19,547 nt of DNA from Deltaproteobacteria bacterium (GCA_030596405.1 JAUVKB010000014.1:1-19547), one strand, 5' to 3'; positions 7,151-15,869 are shown, counted from the first letter of the stretch. The notes: generated from the letters alone by a model not told the origin. Program-made: numbers and translations.

Positions 7151-8179
7151 ATGACAATTCCTGGAAATCTTTTAACAACAGCTATGGCAGTCATGCCGCA
7201 TACGGATGCGGAGCGTGCGCTTGAGCTGGCCCTGTCTGTGGATGTCCCATTCTGGCCCCAGTTGCCTAACTACAGCTATTACGAAGATATGTATGTCCAG
7301 GCAGCTGAACACTTTCCGGGCATCCTTCTGGACATGGATAAGCGAACCTTAAAATTTTCCATGGATAAATTTATTCTGGAACTGGAAGATGCTCTCGATC
7401 ATTTTGATGAGCCATCTTATTTTGATATAAGCCGTGACTATTCGGTTGTTTATCATCGTTTCCTTGAAATGGATCTGTCCGACAGGCCAGCCATCCGGGG
7501 ACAGCTTGAGGGGCCGATCAGTTTTGGTTTTAATGTTTTAGACCAGGATAAACGCCCGATTCTTTTTGATGACACAGTGCGTCCTTTTATGTTCGAATTC
7601 ATGGCTAAAAGAATTAATGTGCAACTGGACAGGCTGAAAGCTCTAAATCAGAATGCGTTTATGTTTGTGGACGAGCCCGGACTGCAGTATCTTTTTTCTT
7701 CCATGGCAGGTTATAATGAGCTTCAAGCAAAGGGCGACCTTGATATGTTTTTTTCAATGATTGATTCACCGCGCGGCATACATCTATGCGGCAACCCGGA
7801 TTGGGATTTTTTACTGGGGTTAAATCTTGATATTCTTTCTCTTGATATTTATACAAACGCGGAAATTTTTTCATCCTATGCCCCCTCAATAAAACGGTTT
7901 CTTGATAACGGCGGTGTCATTGTCTGGGGGATAGTTCCCACAGGTTTTGAAGCCTTTGAAAAAGAGAATATGAATTCATTAACAGCTCAACTTGAAAATG
8001 TATGGCAAATTCTGGCAAAAAAGGGTATTGATATTCCCCATATGCTGCAAAGGAGTATGCTTTCGCCGGCCACCTGCTGTCTTGTTAATCCCGATAAGGA
8101 AAAAACCGTGGAAAAAGCTTTCTCTATTGTGCAAAATCTCTCCGGAATACTTCGGGCCAAGTATAATCTTCAGGATTAG
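7151..8179 (+). CDS. MetE/UROD-fold methyltransferase-like protein
   Basis: This 342-aa protein resembles the C-terminal catalytic barrel of cobalamin-independent methionine synthase and related UROD-fold methyltransferases, without the N-terminal half of full MetE (about 750 aa). Zinc-ligand-like residues are His211 and Cys213 (IHLCGNPDW) and a C-terminal Cys309/Cys310 (SPATCCL), matching the HxC...C pattern of MetE. VDEPG (173-177) resembles the conserved acidic motif on a barrel strand. It may transfer methyl groups between a corrinoid, folate or methyl donor and a thiol; the donor and acceptor are unknown. AAGGAG about 9 bases upstream supports the ATG. It is third in a close rightward series after the SNF2 and SWIM genes, with no evident functional link to them. 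Its last 43 bp before codon RAKYNLQD recur at 15808. Confidence 0.75.
   Translation: MTIPGNLLTTAMAVMPHTDAERALELALSVDVPFWPQLPNYSYYEDMYVQAAEHFPGILLDMDKRTLKFSMDKFILELEDALDHFDEPSYFDISRDYSVVYHRFLEMDLSDRPAIRGQLEGPISFGFNVLDQDKRPILFDDTVRPFMFEFMAKRINVQLDRLKALNQNAFMFVDEPGLQYLFSSMAGYNELQAKGDLDMFFSMIDSPRGIHLCGNPDWDFLLGLNLDILSLDIYTNAEIFSSYAPSIKRFLDNGGVIVWGIVPTGFEAFEKENMNSLTAQLENVWQILAKKGIDIPHMLQRSMLSPATCCLVNPDKEKTVEKAFSIVQNLSGILRAKYNLQD
8112..8154 (+). repeat. Left copy of 43-bp direct repeat (att-like)
   Basis: This segment inside the 3' end of the MetE-like gene is repeated at 15808-15850 with one difference (C at 8122, T at 15818). The two copies bracket the leftward efflux/MBL/TetR cassette exactly. 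Similarity continues weakly beyond the core (10 of the next 16 bases), so both copies encode a plausible C-terminus for the same protein (RAKYNLQD here, REKYDI at the other end). No integrase gene lies between the copies. Confidence 0.6.
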
Positions 8180-8237
8180 TTCAAAAAACAATGAACGAAT
8201 GATTATACGTCTATGTCAAAATAAGCCGCAATTTTTA

Positions 8238-9152
8238 CTACACCGATTTTTGTCCCGTCATTTCTGCAACCAGCTTAACCTGGGCAGAAAGGTTCGTCAT
8301 ATACGCATTTCGTTCTTGAGTTATATCGCCGGTATCATAATATTCTTTTTTGCCCATTATTTCTATTGCTTTTTTAACATCATTATCGACTTTTCCCAAA
8401 TAGGTTTTAATAAGATCAATATATTCATATGTATAATTGGTTGCTTTCTCAAAAAAGGCCGGTACATCATCGCCGGTAAGTATCCAGCCGTGTCCGAAGC
8501 ATAATACTTTCGGGTTCAGCGCTTTAAGTTTTTTTATTGAATTTAAATAATCCAGGCTTGATGATAAAAAAACCACATGGGGTTTATCCATGTTTTCAAT
8601 ATTCGGTAAGCCCAAGGCCTCACCTGTAAATAGGATACCATCTTCAGGAAGAAAAAATGACAGAGAGTCGTTTGTATGCCCATTGGTTTCATAAACTTTG
8701 CATGTAATACCTCCGAGATCAACGATGTCACCTTCTTTTAATTCTAAATCAAGCTTAACGGATTCTATTCGCACATCAGCATCACCAACAATTTCTTTAT
8801 ACGTTTCTCTCTGAAATTCACTCAGAGTATTCATTCTTTTAATTACTTTATCTTTTCCTAAAAGATCGCCTACTTTCTTGACACCGCCAAACATCATTCC
8901 TGGAATCTGGCGTTTCAGGTAAGGCACAGCACCAACATGATCATAGTGAGAGTGGGTAACAAACAGTAAATCAAGCTTCGCTTCATTCCCGACTATTTTT
9001 TTGATTGCTTTTAAATAAAGGGGGCCAAACATATTTATCCCTGCATCAATCATTAATGATGTTTTTGAGCCTTTTATTATATATGCCGGATACATAATTG
9101 TTCCCGCAACTGTTAAAAAATCATTTATCCTGCCGTTTGCTTCAATAATCAT
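8238..9152 (-). CDS. MBL-fold metallo-hydrolase
   Basis: This 304-aa metallo-beta-lactamase-fold protein has the metal-binding motif THSHYDH (His67, His69, Asp71, His72), a third-site His159 in NGHTNDS, and His221 in CFGHGW. At the position that normally holds a bridging Asp (FTGD) it has Glu178 (FTGEALG), a variation found in some subfamilies. No signal peptide is present, so it is cytoplasmic. The substrate cannot be assigned; relatives hydrolyse thioesters, lactones or phosphoesters. The ATG is supported by AAGGA about 7 bases upstream. It begins 33 bp after the stop of the outer-membrane factor on the same strand, so it is likely the last gene of the efflux operon. A role in inactivating the pumped compound is possible but unproven. 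The 58 bp beyond its stop show no clear hairpin terminator. Confidence 0.82.
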   Translation of the reverse strand: MIIEANGRINDFLTVAGTIMYPAYIIKGSKTSLMIDAGINMFGPLYLKAIKKIVGNEAKLDLLFVTHSHYDHVGAVPYLKRQIPGMMFGGVKKVGDLLGKDKVIKRMNTLSEFQRETYKEIVGDADVRIESVKLDLELKEGDIVDLGGITCKVYETNGHTNDSLSFFLPEDGILFTGEALGLPNIENMDKPHVVFLSSSLDYLNSIKKLKALNPKVLCFGHGWILTGDDVPAFFEKATNYTYEYIDLIKTYLGKVDNDVKKAIEIMGKKEYYDTGDITQERNAYMTNLSAQVKLVAEMTGQKSV

Positions 9153-9185
9153 CTGTTTTCCTTGCCTGCTTTTTAAATACGTTAT

Positions 9186-10595
9186 TTAAGCAGTGCCTCC
9201 GCCCAATACCGCATAAAGTCTAACCTGATTGGCAAGTTTAGCCAACCGGAGCGTAATAAGTCCCTGTTCAGCCGCAAAAAGAGACCGTTGCGCGTCAAGA
9301 ACACCCAGATAGCTGTCAATTCCTTTGATATAGCGTTTGTTTGAAAGACGATATGTTTCTTTAACCGCGTTGACCAGAGATTGCTGCGCAGATACCTGCT
9401 GATTTATTGTACTCTGTACGGCAAGTGCATCAGCTACCTCCCGAAAGGCTGATTGAACAGCCTTTTCATAGGTAGTAAGGGCAATTTTCTGATTGGCTTT
9501 GCTGACCCGAAATGCGGCCCATGTACGAGCATCAAAAATTGGCAGGGTTATTTTTGGCGCAAAATTCCAGATACCTGAGCCGGAATCAAACAGGCCGGAC
9601 AGTTCATTGCTCGCAGTACCTATAGAGGTAGTCAAAGAAATGCTGGGAAAAAAGGCAGCCCTGGCCGCGCCGATAAATGCGTATGCGCCCTTGAGTCGAT
9701 GTTCAGCCGTCATAATATCAGGGCGGTTCAAAAGCACTTTGGATGACAGGCCGGATGAAATATTTTTAAGAGGGTTTATGTTTGAAAGATCCGTGGGCAG
9801 GAGATTTTCCGATACAGAAAAACCGGCCAGAAGGTTCAGTGCGTTTTTGTCCTGTGCCGCAAGCTGCGTAAAATTGGCAGCGCTTCCCCTGGCCGACTCA
9901 ACCGGTATTTGCGCCCGGCGCAGATCTAGTTCGGTCGCAATTCCAACCTTATAGTGTTTTTGAATCAAATCGTAAGTCGCCTGCTGGCTTTCAAGGGTAG
10001 ACCTGGCCAGTTGGAGATTTTCCAGATCCGCAGCAAGGGTCAGATATACCCTGGCAATCTCGGATATTATAGTAATCTGCGCGCTGCGGCGGGCCTCATC
10101 CGTAGCCAGGTATTCTTCCAATGCTTGTTTTTTCAGGCTGCGGATACGGCCGAAAAAATCGATCTCCCAGGCAGCAGTGCCCAGATTGACACCATATTGT
10201 TCTTCTGTCATTGATTCCCCGGTAGTTGAAAGGCTGGCGGGCACGCGCTGTTTGCTTCCGCTGCCCGTTGCATTAACAACAGGCAGGATTTCAGCCCGTT
10301 TAATGCCGTATAATGCCCTCATCCTTTCCACATTCAAAGCTGCAAGCCGCAGATCAAGGTTATTATTTAATGCAGACTTTATAATTTTTTGAAGCTTCTG
10401 GTCTGTAAAAAATATTTCCCACTTCAATTCCGCAACAGCAGGCGCAGTGGTGTCGCTTTTATTTTTATTATGGGTAGTGCCTGCCGGCCATTGGGCCGGG
10501 ACAGGAGTATCGGGCTTTATGTATTTCGGAGCCATGGTACAACTGCCTGTAAAAAAAATAATACCGGTCAGTAAAAAAAATATATGCTTATTCAT
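9186..10595 (-). CDS. RND efflux outer-membrane factor, OprM/NodT family lipoprotein
   Basis: This 469-aa protein is the outer-membrane channel of a tripartite efflux pump. An N-terminal signal peptide ends in a lipobox (FTGSC, Cys19), followed by the family-typical MAPKYIKPDTPVPAQW. Two internally related OEP domains follow, with the usual signatures AAWEIDFFGRIRSL, RPDIMTAEHRL and the SLTTSIG/FFPSISL region, ending in DAQRSLFAAEQGLI. The ATG at 10595 is preferred because it follows the pump gene's TGA by one base (TGATATG), which suits translational coupling; a longer frame starting at 10625 overlaps the pump gene. It should trimerise and dock to the membrane-fusion protein encoded at 13770-14993. 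The reading frame is intact. Confidence 0.9.
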   Translation of the reverse strand: MNKHIFFLLTGIIFFTGSCTMAPKYIKPDTPVPAQWPAGTTHNKNKSDTTAPAVAELKWEIFFTDQKLQKIIKSALNNNLDLRLAALNVERMRALYGIKRAEILPVVNATGSGSKQRVPASLSTTGESMTEEQYGVNLGTAAWEIDFFGRIRSLKKQALEEYLATDEARRSAQITIISEIARVYLTLAADLENLQLARSTLESQQATYDLIQKHYKVGIATELDLRRAQIPVESARGSAANFTQLAAQDKNALNLLAGFSVSENLLPTDLSNINPLKNISSGLSSKVLLNRPDIMTAEHRLKGAYAFIGAARAAFFPSISLTTSIGTASNELSGLFDSGSGIWNFAPKITLPIFDARTWAAFRVSKANQKIALTTYEKAVQSAFREVADALAVQSTINQQVSAQQSLVNAVKETYRLSNKRYIKGIDSYLGVLDAQRSLFAAEQGLITLRLAKLANQVRLYAVLGGGTA

Positions 10596-10596
10596 A

Positions 10597-13500
10597 TCAT
10601 TGATCTCTTGATGGGTTTTCATCAATCTGCTTTATTGTTACACGTTTTCTGTGTTTGCCAATAGCCCTGTAAATTATTACATAAAAAAGAGGTGCAAATA
10701 AAGTCACCAGCAGAGTGGCGCTGATCATTCCGCCTAATACCCCAGTGCCGATAGCCTTTTGCGCACCTGCTCCTGCACCGGTTGCAAGGGCAAGCGGCAA
10801 AACACCAAACCCGAAAGCCAGCGAGGTCATAATGATCGGCCGCATCCTCAATTTTGCGCCTTCAAGTGTTGCCTCGACGACTTCCATACCATCATCAACC
10901 CTGGCCCTTGCAAACTGGATAATCAGGATAGCATTTTTTGTGGTCAAGCCCACGGTGGTTAACATCCCGATCTGGAAATAAACATCATTTGGAAGGCCTC
11001 GCATGGAAGAAGCAATAACACCGCCTATAGCCCCAAGGGGCATGGTTAGAAGAATCACAATAGGAATGGGCCAGCTCTCATACAGGGCGGCAAGACACAA
11101 AAAAATTACAAGAATGGAAAACGCATAAAGGAGCGGTGCCTGTGATCCGGCCATTCGTTCCTGATAGGAAAGCCCTGTCCAGTCATAACCGATTCCAGGC
11201 GGCAGTTTCGAGACAATTTCTTCTATGGCATGCATCGCATCGCCGGAACTTTTCCCTGGTGCAGGTTCACCCCAGATGTTCATAGAGGGAAAGCCATTAT
11301 ACCTCTCCAGCCTGGAAGGGCCATATATCCAGTGACCGGAGGTGAATGATGAGAAAGGAACCATTTTATTTTCTGTATTGCGTACATAGAGTTTTTTCAA
11401 ATCCTCTGGCAGCATGCGATAGGGAGCATCTGCCTGCACAAATACACGTTTGACCCGTCCTGCCTGGATAAAATTGTTAACATATGTGCCACCATAGGCA
11501 GCCATAATGGTATTGTTGATAGAAGCTATTGGAACACCCATGGCGCCGGCTTTGTCCCAGTCCACATCAATCTTATACTCCGGCACGTCTTCCATGCCGT
11601 TCGGCCGGACTCTAATAATCCGGGGGTCCTGCGCGGCCATACCCAAAAGCTGATTTCTTATTTCCATCAGTTTTTCATGCCCCAGACCACCGCGATCCTG
11701 AAGTTGAAAATCAAACCCCTTGGCCTGGCCCAGCTCCATGACCGCTGGTGGAGGAAAAACAAACACCATTGCATTTCGGATTTCCGAAAATGCCTTCATG
11801 GCTCTGCCTGCAACTGCTCCTGCCTTTAAATCAGGCCGTTCGCGAAGTTTCCAGTCTTTAAGCATCACAAATCCCATAGCAACATTTTGAGACTGGCCGG
11901 AAAAGCATACTCCTGCAACCGAAGTGAATGATTTTACAGCATCTTTTTCCTGTGTCAGAAAATAATTACAGATATTATCAATGATATCTTCGGACTGCTC
12001 CAGAGTTGAACCTGACGGAAGCATGGCCTGAACCATCAAAATCCCCTGGTCTTCATCAGGGAGATAAGAGGTAGGCATACGCTGAAACAAATATCCCATG
12101 GCTACAACAATCAGAAGAAACACAAACAGATATCGCAATTTTTTTGAAAGAATTCGATTAACCAGTTTTAAGTAAAAATCGCGTGCGCGAAAAAAAATAC
12201 GATCAAACCATCTGAAAAAAGGACGCAGAAAAAAAATAGCATTATCCGCAGGTTCATGACCGGCTGTCACAGGTTTGAGAAGCGATACGCAAAGAACAGG
12301 GGTTAGAATCAGGGCCACAAAAACTGAAAGAATCATGGCAGAAGCAATAGTCACGGAAAACTGGCGGTAGATAACACCGGTTGAACCGCCAAAAAATGCC
12401 ATAGGGCCAAACACGGCCGAAAGTACCAGTCCGATACCGATCAGGGCGCTGGTAATCTCATCCATGGATTTGGCTGTGGCATCCCTTGGCGAAAGACCCT
12501 CCTCTCTCATTATCCGTTCCACGTTTTCCACTACTACTATAGCGTCGTCCACAAGAAGACCGATAGCCAGCACCATGGCGAACATGGTCAGCATATTGAT
12601 AGAGAACCCGAATAGACTTATTACACCGAATGTCCCCAGAATTACAACAGGTACTGCTATGGTCGGTATCAGGGTAGCCCTAACATTACCCATAAAAAGA
12701 TACATAATTATAAAAACCAGCAGTATCGCTTCTATAAGTGTTTTAATCACCTCCTTGATGGCTACTCTGGTAAAAGGTGTGGTGTCATATGGATAAACCG
12801 CTTTCACCCCGTGTGGAAAAAATCGGCTCATCTCTTTTAATTTTTCCATAACGGCATCAGCTGTATCCAGCGCGTTGGCACCGGCAGCTTTACGGATGGT
12901 CATAAAACCTCCCGGATTTCCGTTGTATGCGGTTATGACATCAGCCCGTTCAGAAGCCAGTTCCGTTCGTCCTACATCCATGATGCGAACGACGGAACCG
13001 TCCTGATTGGTGCGGATGGGAATAGCGGCAAACTCCTCCGGTGTTTTGAGTAAATGCTGAACGATAATAGAGGCATTCATAGCCTGCCCTTTTACAGCCG
13101 GCGCTCCACCGAACTGACCGGCAGAAATTTCAACATTATAATTCCTAAGAGCCATAATGACGTCTTCAACAGTCAAGCGGTATTTTATCATTTTGTCTGG
13201 GTTAAGCCAGATCCGCATGGAATACTGGGAGCCAAAGGTTGATACTTCACCAACGCCAGGCACACGCGCCAGTACCTTTTCTATATTGGATTGGATATAA
13301 TCTTTCAGGTCAGAACTGTCCATGCTGCCGTCTTCTGATATTAACCCGACTAACATCAGGTAGTTTTTAGTTGATTTGCTAACCTTGACTCCCTGACGCT
13401 GAACCACATCCGGCAGATTAGCCATGGCGAGCTGGAGTTTGTTTTGCACCTTGGCCCATGCAAGGTCAGGGTCTGTTCCGGGGGCAAAAGTCAATTCGAG

Positions 13501-13770
13501 GTTAGAGGCGCCGGATGAAAAACTGCTGCCGGAAAGGTAGAGCATATCGTCCAGGCCTGTCATCTTTTGTTCGATAATCTGGGTCACTGTGTTTTCAACA
13601 GTTTCCGAAGATGCGCCGGGATAAAAAGTATCAATAGCAATTGAAGGCGGTGCAATAGGAGGATACTGCGATATTGGCAGATTATATATAGCCAGTCCTC
13701 CTGCAACCATCATGACAATAGCAATAACCCAGGCAAAAACTGGTCGGTCCAGAAAAAATCTTGATAACAT
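10597..13770 (-). CDS. RND (HAE1/AcrB-type) multidrug efflux pump
   Basis: This full-length 1057-aa inner-membrane proton/drug antiporter is close in length to AcrB (1049). It has the N-terminal MLSRFFLDRPVFAWVIAI helix, large periplasmic porter/docking regions after TM1 and TM7, and the TM4 proton-relay pair Asp408-Asp409 in GLLVDDAIVVVENVER. Conserved GNVRATLIPTIAVPVVILGT and the C-terminal MRPIIMTSLAFGFGVLPLAL also match. Its ATG overlaps the adaptor's stop by one base (TGATG), and its own stop adjoins the outer-membrane factor, forming a tight adaptor-pump-channel operon under the TetR gene upstream. Substrates cannot be read from sequence; HAE1 pumps export hydrophobic or amphiphilic compounds. 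The frame is intact, but its adaptor carries a nonsense codon, so pump function is in doubt. Confidence 0.95.
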   Translation of the reverse strand: MLSRFFLDRPVFAWVIAIVMMVAGGLAIYNLPISQYPPIAPPSIAIDTFYPGASSETVENTVTQIIEQKMTGLDDMLYLSGSSFSSGASNLELTFAPGTDPDLAWAKVQNKLQLAMANLPDVVQRQGVKVSKSTKNYLMLVGLISEDGSMDSSDLKDYIQSNIEKVLARVPGVGEVSTFGSQYSMRIWLNPDKMIKYRLTVEDVIMALRNYNVEISAGQFGGAPAVKGQAMNASIIVQHLLKTPEEFAAIPIRTNQDGSVVRIMDVGRTELASERADVITAYNGNPGGFMTIRKAAGANALDTADAVMEKLKEMSRFFPHGVKAVYPYDTTPFTRVAIKEVIKTLIEAILLVFIIMYLFMGNVRATLIPTIAVPVVILGTFGVISLFGFSINMLTMFAMVLAIGLLVDDAIVVVENVERIMREEGLSPRDATAKSMDEITSALIGIGLVLSAVFGPMAFFGGSTGVIYRQFSVTIASAMILSVFVALILTPVLCVSLLKPVTAGHEPADNAIFFLRPFFRWFDRIFFRARDFYLKLVNRILSKKLRYLFVFLLIVVAMGYLFQRMPTSYLPDEDQGILMVQAMLPSGSTLEQSEDIIDNICNYFLTQEKDAVKSFTSVAGVCFSGQSQNVAMGFVMLKDWKLRERPDLKAGAVAGRAMKAFSEIRNAMVFVFPPPAVMELGQAKGFDFQLQDRGGLGHEKLMEIRNQLLGMAAQDPRIIRVRPNGMEDVPEYKIDVDWDKAGAMGVPIASINNTIMAAYGGTYVNNFIQAGRVKRVFVQADAPYRMLPEDLKKLYVRNTENKMVPFSSFTSGHWIYGPSRLERYNGFPSMNIWGEPAPGKSSGDAMHAIEEIVSKLPPGIGYDWTGLSYQERMAGSQAPLLYAFSILVIFLCLAALYESWPIPIVILLTMPLGAIGGVIASSMRGLPNDVYFQIGMLTTVGLTTKNAILIIQFARARVDDGMEVVEATLEGAKLRMRPIIMTSLAFGFGVLPLALATGAGAGAQKAIGTGVLGGMISATLLVTLFAPLFYVIIYRAIGKHRKRVTIKQIDENPSRDQ

Positions 13771-14993
13771 CAGGCACCTCCGCCTTTATGCTTTTGCGGC
13801 TGAACACCATCCCCTGAATCTGAACCGGGTCCGGTTTTATTCTTTTCTAATAATACAGCCTTTACAGCCGCACCCGGCCGCACTTTCTGCAGTCCCTCTA
13901 CGATTACCTGATCGCCCGAAGATAGACCTGACGATACAAGCCATTGGTTACCAATAGCCTTGTCGAGTGTGAGCATTTGCTGTTCAACCTTACCTGCGGT
14001 ATTCACTATCAGTGAAAATGGATTTCCCTTGCGGTCACGCGACACCCCCTGCTGGGGAACAAGAATGGCCTGTTCGCTGACACCTTCTATAATAATCGCT
14101 TTTACAAACATTCCGGGTAGGAGAATGCTTTCCGGGTTAGGAAAAATAGCCCGTAAAATTACTGACCCTGTTGTCGGATCAATTGTAACATCGCGAAACT
14201 GAAATTTCCCTTCCAGGGGATAGGCACTGCCGTTATCCAGAATAAGCCTGACATTGTTTTGCTTTGTATCATAGTGATTAATACCTGTCTTCAGCCGTTG
14301 TTTTAAAAGCAGTAATTCTGTACTGGATTGGGGTATATCCACATAAATGATATCCAGTTGCTGAATTGTTGCAAGGGCTACAGGCTGGTAGGCGGTAATT
14401 ATGGCACCTTCTGTAATATTTGATTTTCCGATATGACCGGAAATTGGCGCTGTGATTCGACAGTAACCCAGATTAATTCGGGCCGTATCCACAGCAGCTT
14501 TCCAATATTTAATTTCAGCCTGGGTCTGTTTCAGGCTGGCAGCAGTATCGTCGTAGTTCTGCTGGCTAACAGCCTTGTCCGCGAGTAACTCCTTTAACCG
14601 TTCCGTCTTAAGCTTAACTGCTGGCAAATTCGCTTCAGCCTTGTCAAGGGCGGCCTGTGCACTATCGAACGCTGCCTGAAAAAAAGCCGGGTCAATCTGA
14701 TAAAGCGCCTGACCGGCCTTTACATTAGCGCCTTACGTAAACAGTCGTTTCTGTATCAGACCGCTAATCTGTGGACGAATATCAGCGATTCTGAAAGCTG
14801 AAATACGGCCCGGCAGCTCAGTGGTCAAAACAATTTTGCTTGATTGAATCATAACAGTACCCACTTCCGGTACAGGGGATGGTGGCGGCAATTTTTCCTG
14901 ACGGTTGCAGCCAACCGTGAAAAGAACGGTTGACAATACCTTCATAATTACAATCCATCGAATAATTTTATAAATTTTAAAATTTAGATGCAT
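13770..14993 (-). pseudogene. RND periplasmic adaptor (AcrA/MexA family) with in-frame TAA
   Basis: The frame would encode a 406-residue membrane-fusion lipoprotein of normal length for AcrA/MexA, but codon 87 is TAA (14735-14733). The frame is the same on both sides: ISGLIQKRLFT, stop, GANVKAGQALYQIDPAFFQ. Family members usually have Glu there (T-E-G-x-x-V-K-x-G-Q), so a single GAA-to-TAA change explains it. Before the stop lie a signal peptide with a Cys29 lipobox (FTVGC) and the first biotinyl-lipoyl half. After it come the coiled-coil hairpin, second lipoyl half (LGYCRITAPISGHIG) and beta-barrel. The ATG at 14993 has GAGGA 5-6 bases upstream. The choice is between a broken gene, a sequencing error and, less likely, readthrough. 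A downstream restart (TTG at 14627) would lack the export signal. Confidence 0.85.
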
Positions 14994-15058
14994 ATTTATC
15001 CTCTACGCATTTAAGATTATGATATATGTGAATTGAATGCTTAAAGTATTATTAATAA

Positions 15059-15682
15059 TTATGGGCCAATCAGCCCTTTAAAAAAAATATTTAAAATGAC
15101 ATCCGGATTTTTAGGATAAGGATTTTGTTCAGGCGCCTCAAGCCAGAGAAAAAGAAAACCGTTGCAAACGTTATCAAGGGCAACTGCCAGGTCATACGGC
15201 CTGCCGATTTTCCGAAACCGCTTGTTTTTTATTCCGCTTTCAAATATCAAGGCAAGAGTATGCATAAATTTGCCATATCGTTCCCGGATTTCGCAATCAA
15301 GGCCTGCTTTTATATTGAAGCTAGCACCCCGTGTTTCAGCGAAATAAAGACGGATGACAGAGATGTTGTCTTTAAAAACCGCGCTTTTAGTCTTCACGTA
15401 ATTTCGTAATTTTTCGATTTCATCATCAGTTTCTTCTATGGCTTTTGTGAGAGCCTCATGAAACATGTCGGCCTGTTCAACAATAAGCGATTTATAAAGG
15501 TCCTCCTTATTTTTAAAAAACTTATAAATTGTTCCAATGGCAAATTCGGCTTTTTTGGCAATTTCGTGCATGGAGACGTTATGATACCCTTTTTCCGAAA
15601 AAAGTTCGATAGCGGCTGCGAGCATCTCCTCACGCTGCCTGAGTTTTTCTCTTTCCCGCCGTGAAAGTTTTTCTACTTTCAT
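15059..15682 (-). CDS. TetR-family transcriptional repressor
   Basis: This 207-aa regulator has an N-terminal TetR DNA-binding domain: a basic lead (KLSRREREKLRQREEML), then AAIELFSEKGYHNVSMHEIAKKAEFAIGTIYKFFKNKEDLY with the helix-turn-helix at about 30-60. The C-terminal ligand-binding half is poorly conserved, as usual. It lies 65 bp upstream of the adaptor gene on the same strand, so it probably heads the efflux operon and represses it together with itself, with an inducing ligand that the pump could export. GGAGG lies 8 bases before the ATG. The promoter region at 15730-15786 carries two perfect inverted repeats, consistent with autoregulation. No second regulator is visible in the cassette. 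Confidence 0.9.
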   Translation of the reverse strand: MKVEKLSRREREKLRQREEMLAAAIELFSEKGYHNVSMHEIAKKAEFAIGTIYKFFKNKEDLYKSLIVEQADMFHEALTKAIEETDDEIEKLRNYVKTKSAVFKDNISVIRLYFAETRGASFNIKAGLDCEIRERYGKFMHTLALIFESGIKNKRFRKIGRPYDLAVALDNVCNGFLFLWLEAPEQNPYPKNPDVILNIFFKGLIGP

Positions 15683-15729
15683 TATTTCAGCCTCCGTTTG
15701 GCCAAGTGTTACTATTTTTTACAGCACTG

Positions 15730-15753
15730 ACGTCATATTTCATAATATGACGT
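15730..15753. promoter_or_regulatory. Operator 1: perfect 10-bp inverted repeat
   Basis: ACGTCATATT and its exact reverse complement AATATGACGT are separated by TCAT. The site covers the predicted transcription start of tetR. This size and symmetry suit a TetR-family dimer; that the neighbouring TetR binds here is inferred. Confidence 0.6.
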
Positions 15754-15776
15754 ATCGTTCATATTGTAAAACGATA
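15753..15776. promoter_or_regulatory. Operator 2: perfect 7-bp inverted repeat in the promoter spacer
   Basis: TATCGTT and AACGATA are separated by 10 bases. The site overlaps the -10 element and most of the spacer of the tetR promoter, where a bound repressor would block polymerase. Together with operator 1 the region also contains four TCATAT/ATATGA half-sites (from 15733, 15745, 15759 and 15774). Confidence 0.5.
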
Positions 15777-15786
15777 TGATTGTCAA
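15758..15786 (-). promoter_or_regulatory. tetR/efflux operon promoter
   Basis: Read on the minus strand, an exact TTGACA (15786-15781) and TATGAA (15763-15758) are separated by 17 bases. The predicted transcript start is near 15751, leaving a leader of about 68 bases to the tetR ATG. Both inverted repeats overlap the promoter or the start point. Confidence 0.6.
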
Positions 15787-15807
15787 GTTGGATTTTGGTG
15801 AACTCGT

Positions 15808-15850
15808 AAAAAGCTTTTTCTATTGTGCAAAATCTCTCCGGAATACTTCG
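15808..15850 (+). repeat. Right copy of 43-bp direct repeat (att-like)
   Basis: This copy is 42/43 identical to 8112-8154. It begins abruptly after the AT-rich spacer of the tetR promoter, at the boundary of the leftward cassette. Confidence 0.6.
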
Positions 15851-15869
15851 TGAAAAATATGATATTTAA
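15810..15869 (+). pseudogene. 3'-terminal fragment of a MetE-like gene
   Basis: The plus strand reads KAFSIVQNLSGILREKYDI and then TAA, matching the C-terminus of the protein encoded at 7151-8179 (KAFSIVQNLSGILRAKYNLQD). No other part of the gene precedes it. It may be the displaced original 3' end of the MetE-like gene after an insertion, or a relic of a deleted paralogue. Confidence 0.65.

Noticed and set aside
9493..12796. Several plus-strand open frames opposite the OprM-like and AcrB-like genes
   Set aside because: All lie antisense to long, motif-complete genes and show no family features.
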